This document shows positions 26,388 through 35,295 of a DNA stretch of 64,000 nucleotides, piece by piece; the stretch's first letter is position 1; every line of letters begins with the position of its first letter. Under the pieces are notes generated by a model. That model worked only from the letters and a program-made list of their open reading frames with translations, was not told where the DNA came from and made no database searches. The position numbers and the translations under genes are program-made. The stretch comes from Spirosoma sp. KCTC 42546. Lineage in GTDB: Bacteria > Bacteroidota > Bacteroidia > Cytophagales > Spirosomataceae. The DNA lies in contig NZ_CP041360.1 in assembly GCF_006965485.1 (NCBI RefSeq), forward strand, positions 6,490,501 through 6,554,500. The letters run 5' to 3'.

Positions 26388-27914
26388 TCAGCGAATCAGG
26401 CTTATAGAACCCTGTTTTTGGTCGGCTTTAACTTTCCGTCCATGATGTAAATCGTATTGAATACTCCAGGCATATACACCAATTTCGCTAAGCTGTCCCT
26501 TATAATAGCCGTCCCACTGAAATGGCGGAGTAGTCGTTTTGAAAATCACCTCTCCCCACCGATTAAAAACAGAGAGCGATGTAATAATAAGATCTCCACA
26601 GCCATACGCCAGAAAAACATCATTCATTCCATCGCCATTGGGTGTAAAGCTATTTGGTGCATAGAGCAGACATTCGCAGGCTCCATAATCAATCTCAATC
26701 GAATCAGTTACGGTGGCACAATCATTCTGAACACTGGCCCAGAACACCCCGGATGTATTCACTGTACGGTCGGTATTGGCAAACTGGTCTTGCCAGGCAA
26801 ACTTCCCCTCGGCAACCGTGGGTTTTATGGTAAATGTCTCGGCACCACAAAGCTCTTTATCAGGCCCTAACTCCAGTTGAGGAGGCCGAATGAACTTTAC
26901 CTGAATCGTATCGGTAGCTACGCAACTCGCCTGCGTAACGGTAATACTGTACTGGCCTTGCTGCCTGACGGTGTAGGCCGTTTGTGCTGATCCATCCTGC
27001 CAGCGATAGGTAGCTGCGGGAGCAGGCGGAACCGTCAGTAAAATTTCCTTCCCATTACAAAGTGTTGTATCGGCTCCCAGGTCAAAATCAAGTGCATAAT
27101 CAACTTTAATGGAATCCCGAAGCGTTTTACAGCTTGTAATTACCGTAACGGAGTACTTACCCGGCTTAGTAACCTGGAGAGTAGGCTTAATACTGCCATC
27201 ATTCCACTTATAATCAGAAGCGCCTGGGGTTGTTGCATCCAGCAGCAAGGTATTTCTACGGCTGCATAGCGTTGTATCGGCTCCTAAGTCAAGATTGATA
27301 GGCTTTAGCGCTACATCATCAACAAACAGGTAATAATAACCCAGAAAGGGAGGTGTTTTATAAAAGCTCCCTATGGTCAGGTATTCCTCCCCGCCTTTCG
27401 CATTTACAAAGCCGGATATTTTCTGCCATTGCAACTGAGAAACACTTGCTTTAGGCGTCCTGTCAAGAATTTGTGGATTGACAGACAGCATATCTGTTGT
27501 AGTACCCGTCAGGGGCTGCTTCGTGAAGGAAGCCCCAATTGTCTCGGTAATGTACTTGGCGGGGGTATCCGTCGCGATATACATCTCGAAGTAATAACAT
27601 TCGCCAGCATTGAGCGGTTTGGTCAGACGCACCCCCAAATACTCTTCCCAGCCCTGATCAAAGAACAAACGCGCTACTCCCTGACCCGAATGAGGAGGCA
27701 AAATTAGCTGGCCAAAATCAAAACATCGGTTATAAAAATCGGGGGTAGCTCTATTGGGATTATACCAGGGCGTGGCTTCTATGAGCAGATTATCCTGATG
27801 AGGGCAGTTTCGGTATTGTTCAAAGCTCCCGTTCGGAACAAGATTCTGCCCTATACCAACTCCAGGCAGGCACGTCATGAGCCAGAATAACCTCCAAAGA
27901 AGTCCTCTTTGCAT
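26388..27914 (-). CDS. T9SS type B sorted surface protein (gliding motility-associated C-terminal domain)
   Basis: 508 residues. A signal peptide (about 1-22) precedes a sugar-binding-like N-terminal module (LVPNGSFEQYRNCPH). Three Ig-like repeats then carry the phrase LDLGADTTLC or a variant (about residues 205, 275 and 345). The final 90 residues are the CHU_C/type B sorting domain: YAPNSFTPNGDGMNDVF, FNRWGEVIFKT, then WDGYYKGQLSEIGVYAW. Such cargo crosses the outer membrane by type IX secretion and stays on the surface or is released. The function is probably adhesive; no catalytic domain is visible. Confidence 0.9.
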   Translation of the reverse strand: MQRGLLWRLFWLMTCLPGVGIGQNLVPNGSFEQYRNCPHQDNLLIEATPWYNPNRATPDFYNRCFDFGQLILPPHSGQGVARLFFDQGWEEYLGVRLTKPLNAGECYYFEMYIATDTPAKYITETIGASFTKQPLTGTTTDMLSVNPQILDRTPKASVSQLQWQKISGFVNAKGGEEYLTIGSFYKTPPFLGYYYLFVDDVALKPINLDLGADTTLCSRRNTLLLDATTPGASDYKWNDGSIKPTLQVTKPGKYSVTVITSCKTLRDSIKVDYALDFDLGADTTLCNGKEILLTVPPAPAATYRWQDGSAQTAYTVRQQGQYSITVTQASCVATDTIQVKFIRPPQLELGPDKELCGAETFTIKPTVAEGKFAWQDQFANTDRTVNTSGVFWASVQNDCATVTDSIEIDYGACECLLYAPNSFTPNGDGMNDVFLAYGCGDLIITSLSVFNRWGEVIFKTTTPPFQWDGYYKGQLSEIGVYAWSIQYDLHHGRKVKADQKQGSISLIR

Positions 27915-28067
27915 AGCCTTGCGTACTACGTATGAGTTTAGGAATTGGTTACTAAAAAAGGGGTATCGAATATACGAACTTTTCAGGCAATACGATTGCT
28001 AATCAGGAAAGGTTGCTCCGCTAATACAGTCGTCAATTCGCGACAGGCGATAGCCGCTAGTTTTAAG

Positions 28068-28637
28068 CTAATAGCGTTGTGACTTGATCTTCTGTCCTTG
28101 TGCACTATCACTGATTAATTCATTCAGGCGCTTACTGACGGTTTCTGCTTGTTTGGCACTCATCACCCAGTTGATCGCTACCTTGCGATACGAAGGTGCC
28201 TGTTTCTGAAAATACGCCCAGGCCAGTTCATTTGCCTTGAACGCGGCTTCAAATTCGTCAGACAGGCTTACCTGTTGTTGCTCGTAAGCATAAATTTTCG
28301 ACTTACTCTCTTGCCGTTTGGCAAACGCGGCCAGGCCTGCCGGTTGCATCAATCCCTGCTTCGAGAGTTCATCTATTTTAGCAATATTTACGGCACTCCA
28401 GATACTCTTCGACTTTCTGGGTGTGAATCGAATACAATAGCTATCGGGATCGACGGATCTGCGTACCCCGTCGATCCAGCCAAAGCAGAGCGCTTCGTCT
28501 ACCGATTGCGACCAGGTCATACTCGGTTTTCCCGATCCAACTTTATAAAAGCCGACGAGTAGCTCCGTCGCTTTATCGTGGTTTTCAGTCAGCCAGTCTC
28601 GAAAGCCGGCTTGTGTTGCAAAGAAAGTTGGGGTCAT
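28068..28637 (-). CDS. YdeI/OmpD-associated family protein
   Basis: 189 residues. The N-terminal half matches the YdeI family (FRDWLTENHDKATELLVGFY, SVDEALCFGWIDGVRRSVD, FTPRKSKSIWSAVNIAKI). The C-terminal half carries the OmdA-type tail ending in SQRY-like basic residues. The family is of unclear biochemical role and is sometimes linked to antimicrobial-peptide resistance. It overlaps the upstream gene by four bases (ATGA), so the two are translationally coupled. Confidence 0.85.
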   Translation of the reverse strand: MTPTFFATQAGFRDWLTENHDKATELLVGFYKVGSGKPSMTWSQSVDEALCFGWIDGVRRSVDPDSYCIRFTPRKSKSIWSAVNIAKIDELSKQGLMQPAGLAAFAKRQESKSKIYAYEQQQVSLSDEFEAAFKANELAWAYFQKQAPSYRKVAINWVMSAKQAETVSKRLNELISDSAQGQKIKSQRY

Positions 28638-29188
28638 TGGGTAAGGCCTACGCTGGTTGGTAAGCCATCGAGGCTCACTAAATTTTTTTCCTGAATATAG
28701 GCCTGAAGTCCTGCCTCTCCTTTTTTCTCAGCCCAATCGAAATGAATAGCCCGCTCGCCAACGTACTTGAACAGGGGCACGCCGAATCCGCAGGACGTTT
28801 GCACTAAGTCGATCTCGGCCACAATGAGTTGGCGTGTGCTGGGGTAAATGGTAAACTGAGGAGCGTACTCGTTCCACAAGTCGGTACCAGGGAGTACAGT
28901 AAACCCTTTCCCATACAACCTGAGTATGTTCGGAGACCCGTCAAATGAGCAGAACATGAGCGTGATCCGCCCGTTTTCAAGTGTATGTGCCGAGGTTTCG
29001 TTGCCACTGCTGATCAGGTCCATATAGGCTACTTTGGATTCCGATAAAACCCGGAAACAGTCGAGCCCTTTGGGCGATAAATTAACATGTCCTTCCGCAC
29101 TCAGTGGAGCTGTACTGACGAAAAAAATATGCTGCTCTTCAATGAATTTCTTGTGAGCAGGCTTAATGGAATCGTGAAACGTCCCCAT
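28634..29188 (-). CDS. Pyridoxamine 5'-phosphate oxidase-family (FMN-binding split barrel) protein
   Basis: 184 residues from the ATG at 29188 (MGTFHDSIKPAHKKFIEEQH). An in-frame ATG 24 bp upstream is less likely, since it lies in a repeat-rich gap. The barrel is recognised by FFVSTAPLSAEGHVNLSPKG, VAYMDLISSGNETSAHTLEN and GRITLMFCSFDGSPNILRLY. Members bind FMN or haem and reduce small molecules. It is co-transcribed with the YdeI-family gene through a 4-bp overlap. The substrate is unknown. Confidence 0.85.
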   Translation of the reverse strand: MGTFHDSIKPAHKKFIEEQHIFFVSTAPLSAEGHVNLSPKGLDCFRVLSESKVAYMDLISSGNETSAHTLENGRITLMFCSFDGSPNILRLYGKGFTVLPGTDLWNEYAPQFTIYPSTRQLIVAEIDLVQTSCGFGVPLFKYVGERAIHFDWAEKKGEAGLQAYIQEKNLVSLDGLPTSVGLTQ

Positions 29189-29206
29189 GGCTTTTATTTT
29201 AAGATT

Positions 29207-29292
29207 AACCACAGAGCGGTGCGACGTTGCGCCACGGGGAACACAGAGTTATTTAAATGATATTTCTCTGTGTTCTCCGTGGCTCTGTGTTT
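29207..29292. repeat. CACAGAG-word foldback
   Basis: In the direction of the minus-strand genes the 5' arm reads AACACAGAGCCACGGAGAAC then ACAGAG (29292-29266). The 3' arm (29248-29207) is its complement with an extra 15-bp insert, CGCAACGTCGCACCG. The loop is about 17 nt. It starts 10 bp after the stop codon of the phosphotransferase gene. Confidence 0.7.
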
Positions 29293-29302
29293 AATAAATT
29301 AT

Positions 29303-30292
29303 CTATTTCCCCAAGTTATTAAAATCGAACCAGCGTTTTAGGCGCAGGTTGATAAACCGTTTTAGGTACAGATCATTCAGGAATGTATTGGACCAGTTGT
29401 CGAATCGCTCACACTGAACGCCGACGTAAAAGAAGTAAATACTTTCGGCCAGCATCGGCAATAATCGCATTTCCTCATCACTGATTTTCGTGATTGACTC
29501 GTAGCCTTGTAGAAAGCTTTCTTTCTTTTTGGTAAACTCCCCCACCTCGGCTTCGGTGCTGTGAATTTGCAAAATGTAGTAGGCGATGTCAAGACATAAC
29601 AAGCCGTTGCCGCAGAAATCGAAGTCGAACAACGTGATTGTCCCATCGCTGGCAATGTTCAGGTTGTCGAACCAGATATCTAAATGCACGATACCTCGGC
29701 GAATTTTGGACTGATCGATACGCGCAAATTCATCCAGCATATACTGCTGTGCCGATAGCATAAACTGGAACTCTGGCGTTTCTTCTGGAAGAAATGGTTT
29801 TAGCTTCTCAATGGGATCAACTAAAAGAATCTGGGCTGTATACGTCTCTCGCTCTAGTGTTAAACCCAAGGTAAGCTGATGAAAACGGGCCATAATTTGC
29901 CCGAGTTTATAATGTAATTCCTCCGAAAACGTAAGCAGTTTTTCTCCTTCGGCAAATGAGAAGAGTACGCCAAACCGCTTACCTTCAGGTGCATTCAGTT
30001 CCTGAATGTATGTCCCGCTGGCATCGGCAACTGGGTAGGAAACAGGCAGTCCATTTTCCTGCAATAGAGTCAACAATCGAATTTCCTCGCCGATCTCAAC
30101 TTCGGTACGCCAGTCCAGGCTATACAGGCGAAAAATAGATTTTGCCGAGCCATTGGTAACCAGATACGAGTGATTGACACCCGCTTTTAATAACTTACAG
30201 CTAGCCTGTTGATTCAAATTATACTTGTCTTGTAAAAACTGGGCAAGGTGGGCTGTCGATAAAATTGACGAAGAAACCGGGAAGGGTTGCAT
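29303..30292 (-). CDS. Aminoglycoside phosphotransferase-fold kinase
   Basis: 329 residues from the ATG at 30292; a longer frame to 30388 would overlap the next gene and reads poorly. The protein kinase-like APH fold is shown by the N-lobe segment AGVNHSYLVTNGSAKSIFRL, the catalytic loop HLDIWFDNLNI (D as base, N for metal) and the metal-binding LFDFDFCGNG. The homoserine kinase/choline kinase type of APH fits better than a resistance enzyme. It has no catabolic neighbours that indicate the substrate. Confidence 0.85.
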   Translation of the reverse strand: MQPFPVSSSILSTAHLAQFLQDKYNLNQQASCKLLKAGVNHSYLVTNGSAKSIFRLYSLDWRTEVEIGEEIRLLTLLQENGLPVSYPVADASGTYIQELNAPEGKRFGVLFSFAEGEKLLTFSEELHYKLGQIMARFHQLTLGLTLERETYTAQILLVDPIEKLKPFLPEETPEFQFMLSAQQYMLDEFARIDQSKIRRGIVHLDIWFDNLNIASDGTITLFDFDFCGNGLLCLDIAYYILQIHSTEAEVGEFTKKKESFLQGYESITKISDEEMRLLPMLAESIYFFYVGVQCERFDNWSNTFLNDLYLKRFINLRLKRWFDFNNLGK

Positions 30293-30356
30293 GAATGCAT
30301 GGTTAAAAGGGCGCAGAGGAGTTTCGCGCCCAACAAGAAAATATCGTAAGTACGTA

Positions 30357-30560
30357 TTATTTAGCCGGATCGTACCGGGCAGCATCAATAATGGACCAGA
30401 GGTGAATGATCCACCCCATCAGGAAAAACCAAAGCGCACCAGCCAATACAAACTGTAAAATAGCCATCAGCAACCGGCCCTGTAAGAGTTGCCCTAAACC
30501 GGGAATGAAGAAACTACAAAGAGCAGCCAACACGTTGCCACCCGAACCTTGACCTGCCAT
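30357..30560 (-). CDS. Small two-helix membrane protein
   Basis: 67 residues with two hydrophobic helices (about 10-30, NVLAALCSFFIPGLGQLLQG, and about 33-55, ILQFVLAGALWFFLMGW) and a C-terminal IIDAARYDPAK. The pattern PGLGQLxxG before a helix pair is common in TM2-like and YqaE-like small membrane proteins. The function is unknown. Its frame supports the shorter start of the downstream kinase. Confidence 0.75.
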   Translation of the reverse strand: MAGQGSGGNVLAALCSFFIPGLGQLLQGRLLMAILQFVLAGALWFFLMGWIIHLWSIIDAARYDPAK

Positions 30561-30621
30561 TAGTTTTGTTAAGTTTTATAAAACTGAGACCTAATCGCAA
30601 TAATATATAAAAAAGTAATCT

Positions 30622-31284
30622 TCATTCAGATATAAAGCCCTTCTTTTTCCTAAGTTCTTCTAAATCTATTTTTTTTAGCTCTGACATTTGCCACAGTATA
30701 GGATCAATACTCCAGTCTCGAACGTGATCGAACATTGTCTGCCAAAAGAATATTCTAAAACGAATTAAATTATGAATTTTATTCGCAAGTTCAACCAATA
30801 CTTTCATCTCATCTAATGATACAGATTGGGTTCTAGGGCTATTATCTATGTGGGCGTAAACTTGATCCCTCAAACTAACAACTCGACTAATTAGCTCCTT
30901 ATGAGTATTTATTAGAATACGTACTTCAGCTACCAGGCTTACAATATCAGATTTTGATTTTACCTCTTCCGTCAATTTATTTTTATTATCTTCCATCAAA
31001 CTTCTCAAAGTCAATCCATATTCTGATGTTTCTAATTTATTACATAGTTTATAAAAACTTCGTTCTTCATTCTTCTTTGAACTAAATAATTTAGAGAGCT
31101 GAATAATAGATATAAATTTCAATTGATAAATGTGATGCTTAAAAAATCCATATTTTTTTATTTGGTCTTCGAAATCATATTTTTCTATCATTAACCTTCT
31201 CATATTTCCTAGAGAAATATTTAGGTCAACTATTAAATTACTTTGATCTTCCAAGAAATCTTTTAGCTGCTTAGTTTCTAACAT
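30622..31284 (-). CDS. AT-rich hypothetical protein with HEPN/AbiU2-like features
   Basis: 220 residues, almost entirely helical, with many Lys, Ile and Asn codons. Its GC content is visibly far below that of its neighbours. The segment LRDQVYAHIDNSP places R139 and H145 in an R-x5-H pattern like the RNase motif of HEPN proteins, and the surrounding layout recalls AbiU2-type abortive-infection proteins. No partner gene is evident: a small membrane protein lies on one side and a palindromic repeat on the other. A defence role is inferred from motif and composition only; an unrelated helical protein is possible. Confidence 0.5.
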   Translation of the reverse strand: MLETKQLKDFLEDQSNLIVDLNISLGNMRRLMIEKYDFEDQIKKYGFFKHHIYQLKFISIIQLSKLFSSKKNEERSFYKLCNKLETSEYGLTLRSLMEDNKNKLTEEVKSKSDIVSLVAEVRILINTHKELISRVVSLRDQVYAHIDNSPRTQSVSLDEMKVLVELANKIHNLIRFRIFFWQTMFDHVRDWSIDPILWQMSELKKIDLEELRKKKGFISE

Positions 31285-31311
31285 TACCGTATAATTTATT
31301 AATATTAAAAA

Positions 31312-31337
31312 GGTGTCGGGTTTGAGAACCCGACACC
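31312..31337. repeat. Palindromic repeat, TGTCRGGTT family, copy 2
   Basis: Perfect 11-bp stem GGTGTCGGGTT (31312-31322) with its complement (31327-31337), loop TGAG. It is the close relative of the hairpin at 10393-10426. On the minus strand it is preceded by the sugar isomerase stop and followed by TTTTTAATATT, so it can also terminate that operon. Confidence 0.65.
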
Positions 31338-31364
31338 ACGAATAAAATCACAAATACAGTTCTA

Positions 31365-32417
31365 TTACAACCCTAACACCTTCTTATTAAACGCATCATC
31401 AGCACCGGTTCCGGCGAAATCGTCGAAGGCCCGTTCAGTGACGCGGATAATGTGGCTGTCGATGAAAGGGGCTCCTTCCGCAGCGCCTTGTTCTGGATGT
31501 TTCAGAGCACACTCCCATTCTAATACAGCCCAGCGATCATAGTCGTACTGTGCCAGTTTAGAGAAGATGCCCGAGAAGTCAACCTGCCCGTCGCCCAATG
31601 ACCGAAACCGACCGGCCCGTTCGACCCAGCCCTGGTAACCACCATACACGCCCTGCTTACCCGTCGGGTTAAACTCGGCATCTTTCACGTGGTAGGCGTA
31701 GATACGATCGTGGTAGAAGTCGATGAATTGCAGGTAATCCAGTTGTTGCAGTACAAAGTGACTTGGATCGTAGTTGATGCCCGCGCGTGGGTGGTTACCC
31801 ACTTTCTCCAGGAACATCTCGAATGTAATCCCATCGTGTAAGTCTTCGCCGGGGTGCAACTCGTAAGCCAGATCGACACCCGCTTCGTCGTAAGCGTTCA
31901 GAATCGGCAACCAGCGGTCGGCGAGTTCTTTAAAGCCCGTTTCGACCAGACCGGCAGGACGCTGCGGCCAGGGGTAAATAAACGGCCAAAGCAACGCACC
32001 CGAAAATGTTGGACTGGCGACCAGACCAAGGTTTTTACTGGCTTTGGCAGTCATCAACAATTGATCGACGGCCCAGGCCTGTTGGTCTTTAGGCTTGCCC
32101 GCCAATTCTGCAGGACCGAACCCATCGAACATTGGGCCGTAAGCTGGGTGAACGGCTACCAGTTGCCCCTGTAAGTGGGTAGCGAGTTCGGTAATTTCGA
32201 CGCCGATGTCTTTGAGTTTACCTTTCAGCTCATCGCAGTACGTTAGGCTCTCGGAAGCTTTTTTGAGGTCGATCAAACGCGGGTCCCAGGTAGGAATCTG
32301 GACACCTTTATAGCCAAGATCGGCCATGTATTTCGCGATGGACTCAAGGGAATTAAAGGGTTCGGCATCGCCCAGGAACTGAGCAAGGAAAATGCCGGGG
32401 CCTTTCATTGTCTTCAT
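31365..32417 (-). CDS. Sugar phosphate isomerase/epimerase (xylose isomerase-like TIM barrel)
   Basis: 350 residues of the AP-endonuclease-2/xylose isomerase-like superfamily. Typical barrel segments are MADLGYKGVQIPTWDPRLID, VDLAYELHPGEDLHDGITFE (metal-binding Glu), AGINYDPSHFVLQQLDYLQF (Asp and His ligands) and RWAVLEWECALKH (last Glu). No export signal is present, so it is cytoplasmic. It is the last gene of a three-gene minus-strand group with two Gfo/Idh/MocA oxidoreductases, which fits inositol-like or 3-keto-sugar metabolism. The exact substrate is unknown. Confidence 0.9.
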   Translation of the reverse strand: MKTMKGPGIFLAQFLGDAEPFNSLESIAKYMADLGYKGVQIPTWDPRLIDLKKASESLTYCDELKGKLKDIGVEITELATHLQGQLVAVHPAYGPMFDGFGPAELAGKPKDQQAWAVDQLLMTAKASKNLGLVASPTFSGALLWPFIYPWPQRPAGLVETGFKELADRWLPILNAYDEAGVDLAYELHPGEDLHDGITFEMFLEKVGNHPRAGINYDPSHFVLQQLDYLQFIDFYHDRIYAYHVKDAEFNPTGKQGVYGGYQGWVERAGRFRSLGDGQVDFSGIFSKLAQYDYDRWAVLEWECALKHPEQGAAEGAPFIDSHIIRVTERAFDDFAGTGADDAFNKKVLGL

Positions 32418-32448
32418 AAGTTCTAATTGGTTAAGCGTCTATCAAAAG

Positions 32449-32537
32449 TTTAAACACAAAGCATACAGAGGTTTTCACAGAGCGCACAAAGTTTCCTCCT
32501 TTCTCTGTGAGGAATCTCTGTGCGCTCTGTGTTTAAA
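32449..32537. repeat. CACAGAG-word foldback, second example
   Basis: In gene direction the 5' arm (32537-32503) reads TTTAAACACAGAGCGCACAG then AGATTCCTCACAGAG. The 3' arm (32482-32449) is the imperfect complement ending in TTTAAAC. It begins 2 bp after the oxidoreductase stop codon. It shares the CACAGAG word with the element at 29207 but is not a copy of it. Confidence 0.7.
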
Positions 32538-32539
32538 AA

Positions 32540-33685
32540 TTAAATCTCCACCCACGCTTGCTTGCGATTCGATTCCAGAATCTTCTCGCAAATTAACAGC
32601 TCGCGATAGCCATCAGCGAAGGTTGGGTAAGTTGGGTTCTCCGGCTGCTTTCCGGCTTCAATGGCTGCGTAGACTTCCTTGAACAGCTGTTTCGATGTAT
32701 CGGGGAAGCCTTCGTTATGACCACCGGGGAATGAAATCACTGAACGCGCTTCTGGGTGCGCTAAGGATGGGTCGCGCATGAACGACTGGTTCGCCCCATC
32801 GCGGTTACCGATCCACATTTCGTTCGGTGCTTCTGAATTCCAGGCGTAGGTTTTCTTCGACCCGGCAATCTCCAGTTTCATCTGGTTTTTGCGCCCTGCC
32901 GATACCTGCGATACTGTAATGACACCCCGGTTACCATTGTCGAAGCGAAGCAATACGTTCGCATGATCTTCGGTATTGATGGGCACATCCGCGTAATCTT
33001 CTGGCTGAAGCATCTTCCCTGAATACGTTTCAACGGGTTTTAGGGGCTTCTTGCGGAGTTTATGAACTGTATTGAAATCAGCCATAACGGCTACTGTTTT
33101 CAGGCCGGTGATGTATTCCAGGCTGTCCATTAAGTGCGAACCGATGTCGGCAATGGCACGGGAATCCCCCGATTTATCGGGTTCTAGCCGCCAGTTATAG
33201 TCGGTATCGTAGAAGAGCCAATCCTGCAAATACGAGCCAATAATCGAATAGACTTCGCCCAGATCATCCTGCTCCCGCATCACCTTCATCTGACGAACCA
33301 ATGGATAATAGCGTAGATTAAAATGGACGGCGTTGACCAATCCTGTTTCCTTGGCCAGCTTCACCAGTTCTTCGGCTTCGTGCAGATCTTTTGCCAGTGG
33401 CTTTTCGCAGACAACGTGCTTACCGGCTTCCAGAGCCGCTTTTGATTGCGCATAGTGCAGGAAGTTAGGCGTACAGATATGTACCACTTTGATGTCGTCC
33501 ATCTTCAACAGTTCATCAAACGTACAGGCGCGTTCGATACCCAGTTGATCGGCTTTCTGACGAGCCAGTTCGGTTGTTACTTCGCAAAGGGCGAGGACAT
33601 TTGTATTCGGCAGGCGACGCAACGCTTCGATGTGCGCAGGGCCGATGAATCCGGTGCCAACGACACCAACATTAATTTTTTGCAT
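32540..33685 (-). CDS. Gfo/Idh/MocA-family NAD(P)-dependent oxidoreductase
   Basis: 381 residues from the ATG at 33685 (MQKINVGVVGTGFIGPAHIE); 12 upstream codons in frame lack family match. The Rossmann domain (about 1-125) has the G-T-G-F-I-G loop and the catalytic-lysine motif CEKPLAKDLHEAEEL near residue 95. The C-terminal alpha/beta domain follows (AIADIGSHLMDSLEYITG with the family's GSH-D motif). Members oxidise or reduce sugar hydroxyls, often at C3. It sits between a sister oxidoreductase and a sugar isomerase. Confidence 0.93.
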   Translation of the reverse strand: MQKINVGVVGTGFIGPAHIEALRRLPNTNVLALCEVTTELARQKADQLGIERACTFDELLKMDDIKVVHICTPNFLHYAQSKAALEAGKHVVCEKPLAKDLHEAEELVKLAKETGLVNAVHFNLRYYPLVRQMKVMREQDDLGEVYSIIGSYLQDWLFYDTDYNWRLEPDKSGDSRAIADIGSHLMDSLEYITGLKTVAVMADFNTVHKLRKKPLKPVETYSGKMLQPEDYADVPINTEDHANVLLRFDNGNRGVITVSQVSAGRKNQMKLEIAGSKKTYAWNSEAPNEMWIGNRDGANQSFMRDPSLAHPEARSVISFPGGHNEGFPDTSKQLFKEVYAAIEAGKQPENPTYPTFADGYRELLICEKILESNRKQAWVEI

Positions 33686-33709
33686 TGGTTTGGGTTTTGT
33701 AGTATAAAT

Positions 33710-33825
33710 TTTAAACCGCACCAGCGGACCGGCAAAGGACGCAAAGGTATACGCAGAGAGCGCAACGGTAAAAGCAAAAGTTCTTAGCGTTCTTTGCGTG
33801 TACCTTTGCGCCCTTTGCGTTTAAA
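33710..33825. repeat. GCAAAGG-word foldback
   Basis: In gene direction the 5' arm (33823-33786) is built of GCAAAGG/GCAAAGA words preceded by TTTAAAC. The 3' arm (33763-33710) is the complement with a roughly 10-bp insert near its base and ends in GGTTTAAAA. It starts 3 bp after the stop codon of the upstream oxidoreductase gene. Confidence 0.7.
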
Positions 33826-33827
33826 TC

Positions 33828-34979
33828 TTAGGCCACAAACTTCGTCCACTTCTCGTCGCTCTTGTTCGACGCGATGACGGTATCAATGAACGCGAGCCCA
33901 CGAACACCATCGGCAGCTTTGGGGAAATCGTAAATAGGATCAGGATCACGGCCTTCCATATGCGCTTTTACAGCGTAGGCAAAGTTGCGGTACAGGTTGG
34001 CGAAGGCTTCGAAGAACCCTTCGGGGTGACCAGCAGGCATACGCCAGTGAGCGGATGCTGACGCCGACAAGGTGCCTACGTTGGGGCGGATGATGCGCTG
34101 GCCTTCCTGAGTCTTGTATTTCAGCGTGTTGGGTTCCATCTGATGCCATTCCAGACCACCGAGTTCACCATAAACGTAGATTTTCAGCGCATTCTCTTCG
34201 CCATTGGCAATCTGGCTGGCATGCAAAACTCCTTTGGCACCACCTTCAAAACGTAATAGCACATTGCCATCATCGTCAAGTTGACGACCCGGCACGAAGG
34301 CCGTAAGATCAGCACAGAGCTCAGAGATTTGCAAGCCCGTTACATACTCGGCCAGGTTTTCGGCGTGCGTACCAATATCACCCATACAGCCAGCGGCTCC
34401 TGATTTAGCTGGATCCGTACGCCAGATCGCCTGTTTGTAATCGGTATCTTCTTCTTTCTTCGATAACCATCCCTGCGGATATTCAACAACAACTTTCCGG
34501 ATTTTACCCAGCTTCCCGTTACGAATCATATCGCGGGCTTCTTTCACCATTGGGTAACCGGTGTAGTTGTGGGTCAGTCCAAACACTAATCCCGACTTTT
34601 CGACGATTTCTGCAAGTTCTTTAGCTTCTTCCAGAGTCAGCGTCATCGGCTTGTCGCACATGACGTGAAAGCCATTTTCAAGCGCCATTTTAGCGGGAGG
34701 AAAGTGCATGTGGTTGGGGGTTACGATGGACAAAAAATCCATACGCTCGCCTTCCGGTAAGGCCTTTTCGGCTAAGATCATTTCCTCAAACGAGGTATAA
34801 ACTCGGTTTTCGGGTAGGTAGAGCGCGTGACCGGCAGCCTTCGATTTATCGGGCGATGAGCTAAAGCAGCCACACACTAATTCGATTTCGCCATCGAACC
34901 CAGCGGCCCGACGGTGAACGGCTCCAATGAAGGCATCAAGGCCTCCGCCAACCATACCCATTCGCAATTTTCTGTGCAT
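33828..34979 (-). CDS. Gfo/Idh/MocA-family NAD(P)-dependent oxidoreductase
   Basis: 383 residues. The dinucleotide loop is [20 protein letters not shown], longer than in the neighbour. The catalytic-lysine motif is [15 protein letters not shown] near residue 108, and the substrate-domain motif is [19 protein letters not shown]. It is the first gene of the minus-strand group, transcribed away from the MFS carrier at 35296. Two paralogous oxidoreductases in one operon are common in oxidation/re-reduction (3-keto) glycoside pathways. No export signal. Confidence 0.93.
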   Translation of the reverse strand: MHRKLRMGMVGGGLDAFIGAVHRRAAGFDGEIELVCGCFSSSPDKSKAAGHALYLPENRVYTSFEEMILAEKALPEGERMDFLSIVTPNHMHFPPAKMALENGFHVMCDKPMTLTLEEAKELAEIVEKSGLVFGLTHNYTGYPMVKEARDMIRNGKLGKIRKVVVEYPQGWLSKKEEDTDYKQAIWRTDPAKSGAAGCMGDIGTHAENLAEYVTGLQISELCADLTAFVPGRQLDDDGNVLLRFEGGAKGVLHASQIANGEENALKIYVYGELGGLEWHQMEPNTLKYKTQEGQRIIRPNVGTLSASASAHWRMPAGHPEGFFEAFANLYRNFAYAVKAHMEGRDPDPIYDFPKAADGVRGLAFIDTVIASNKSDEKWTKFVA

Positions 34980-35295
34980 CAGTGTTTAAGTTGAGTTCCG
35001 TAACGGATAATTTACAATTGATTATGAACGTTTTAGTAATAGGTAGTATCATCGGTTTAACAAAATCAGGCCACTCCTGGAAAGGCTTGCCCCTGCTTTA
35101 TCCGAAGGTTATTTCATCAAGGCGGCTCGTTGCCGAACCTACTCACTTATTTTACGGCTGGAAATTAGTTGTTTTCTCTTATTTTTCGGAAATTTTGCAC
35201 AAAAACGCTGGTTCAGCGGGGAGTTTATCCCCCTTGCCGCCTTTTGCTTTTTTAATCCAAATAGTAAACTCACTAAATCCCCTCTCTTTCAGAAA
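34980..35295. other. Divergent intergenic region, no gene supported
   Basis: 316 bp between the divergent oxidoreductase and MFS genes. It should hold both promoters, but I could not identify a confident TTTG/TAnnTTTG pair on either strand. A 105-codon plus-strand frame crosses it (34982-35299) without recognisable features or a good start. Confidence 0.5.

Noticed and set aside
29303..30292. Antibiotic-resistance aminoglycoside phosphotransferase
   Set aside because: The fold is right, but the sequence is of the general APH/homoserine-kinase-like type with no resistance context or mobile element.
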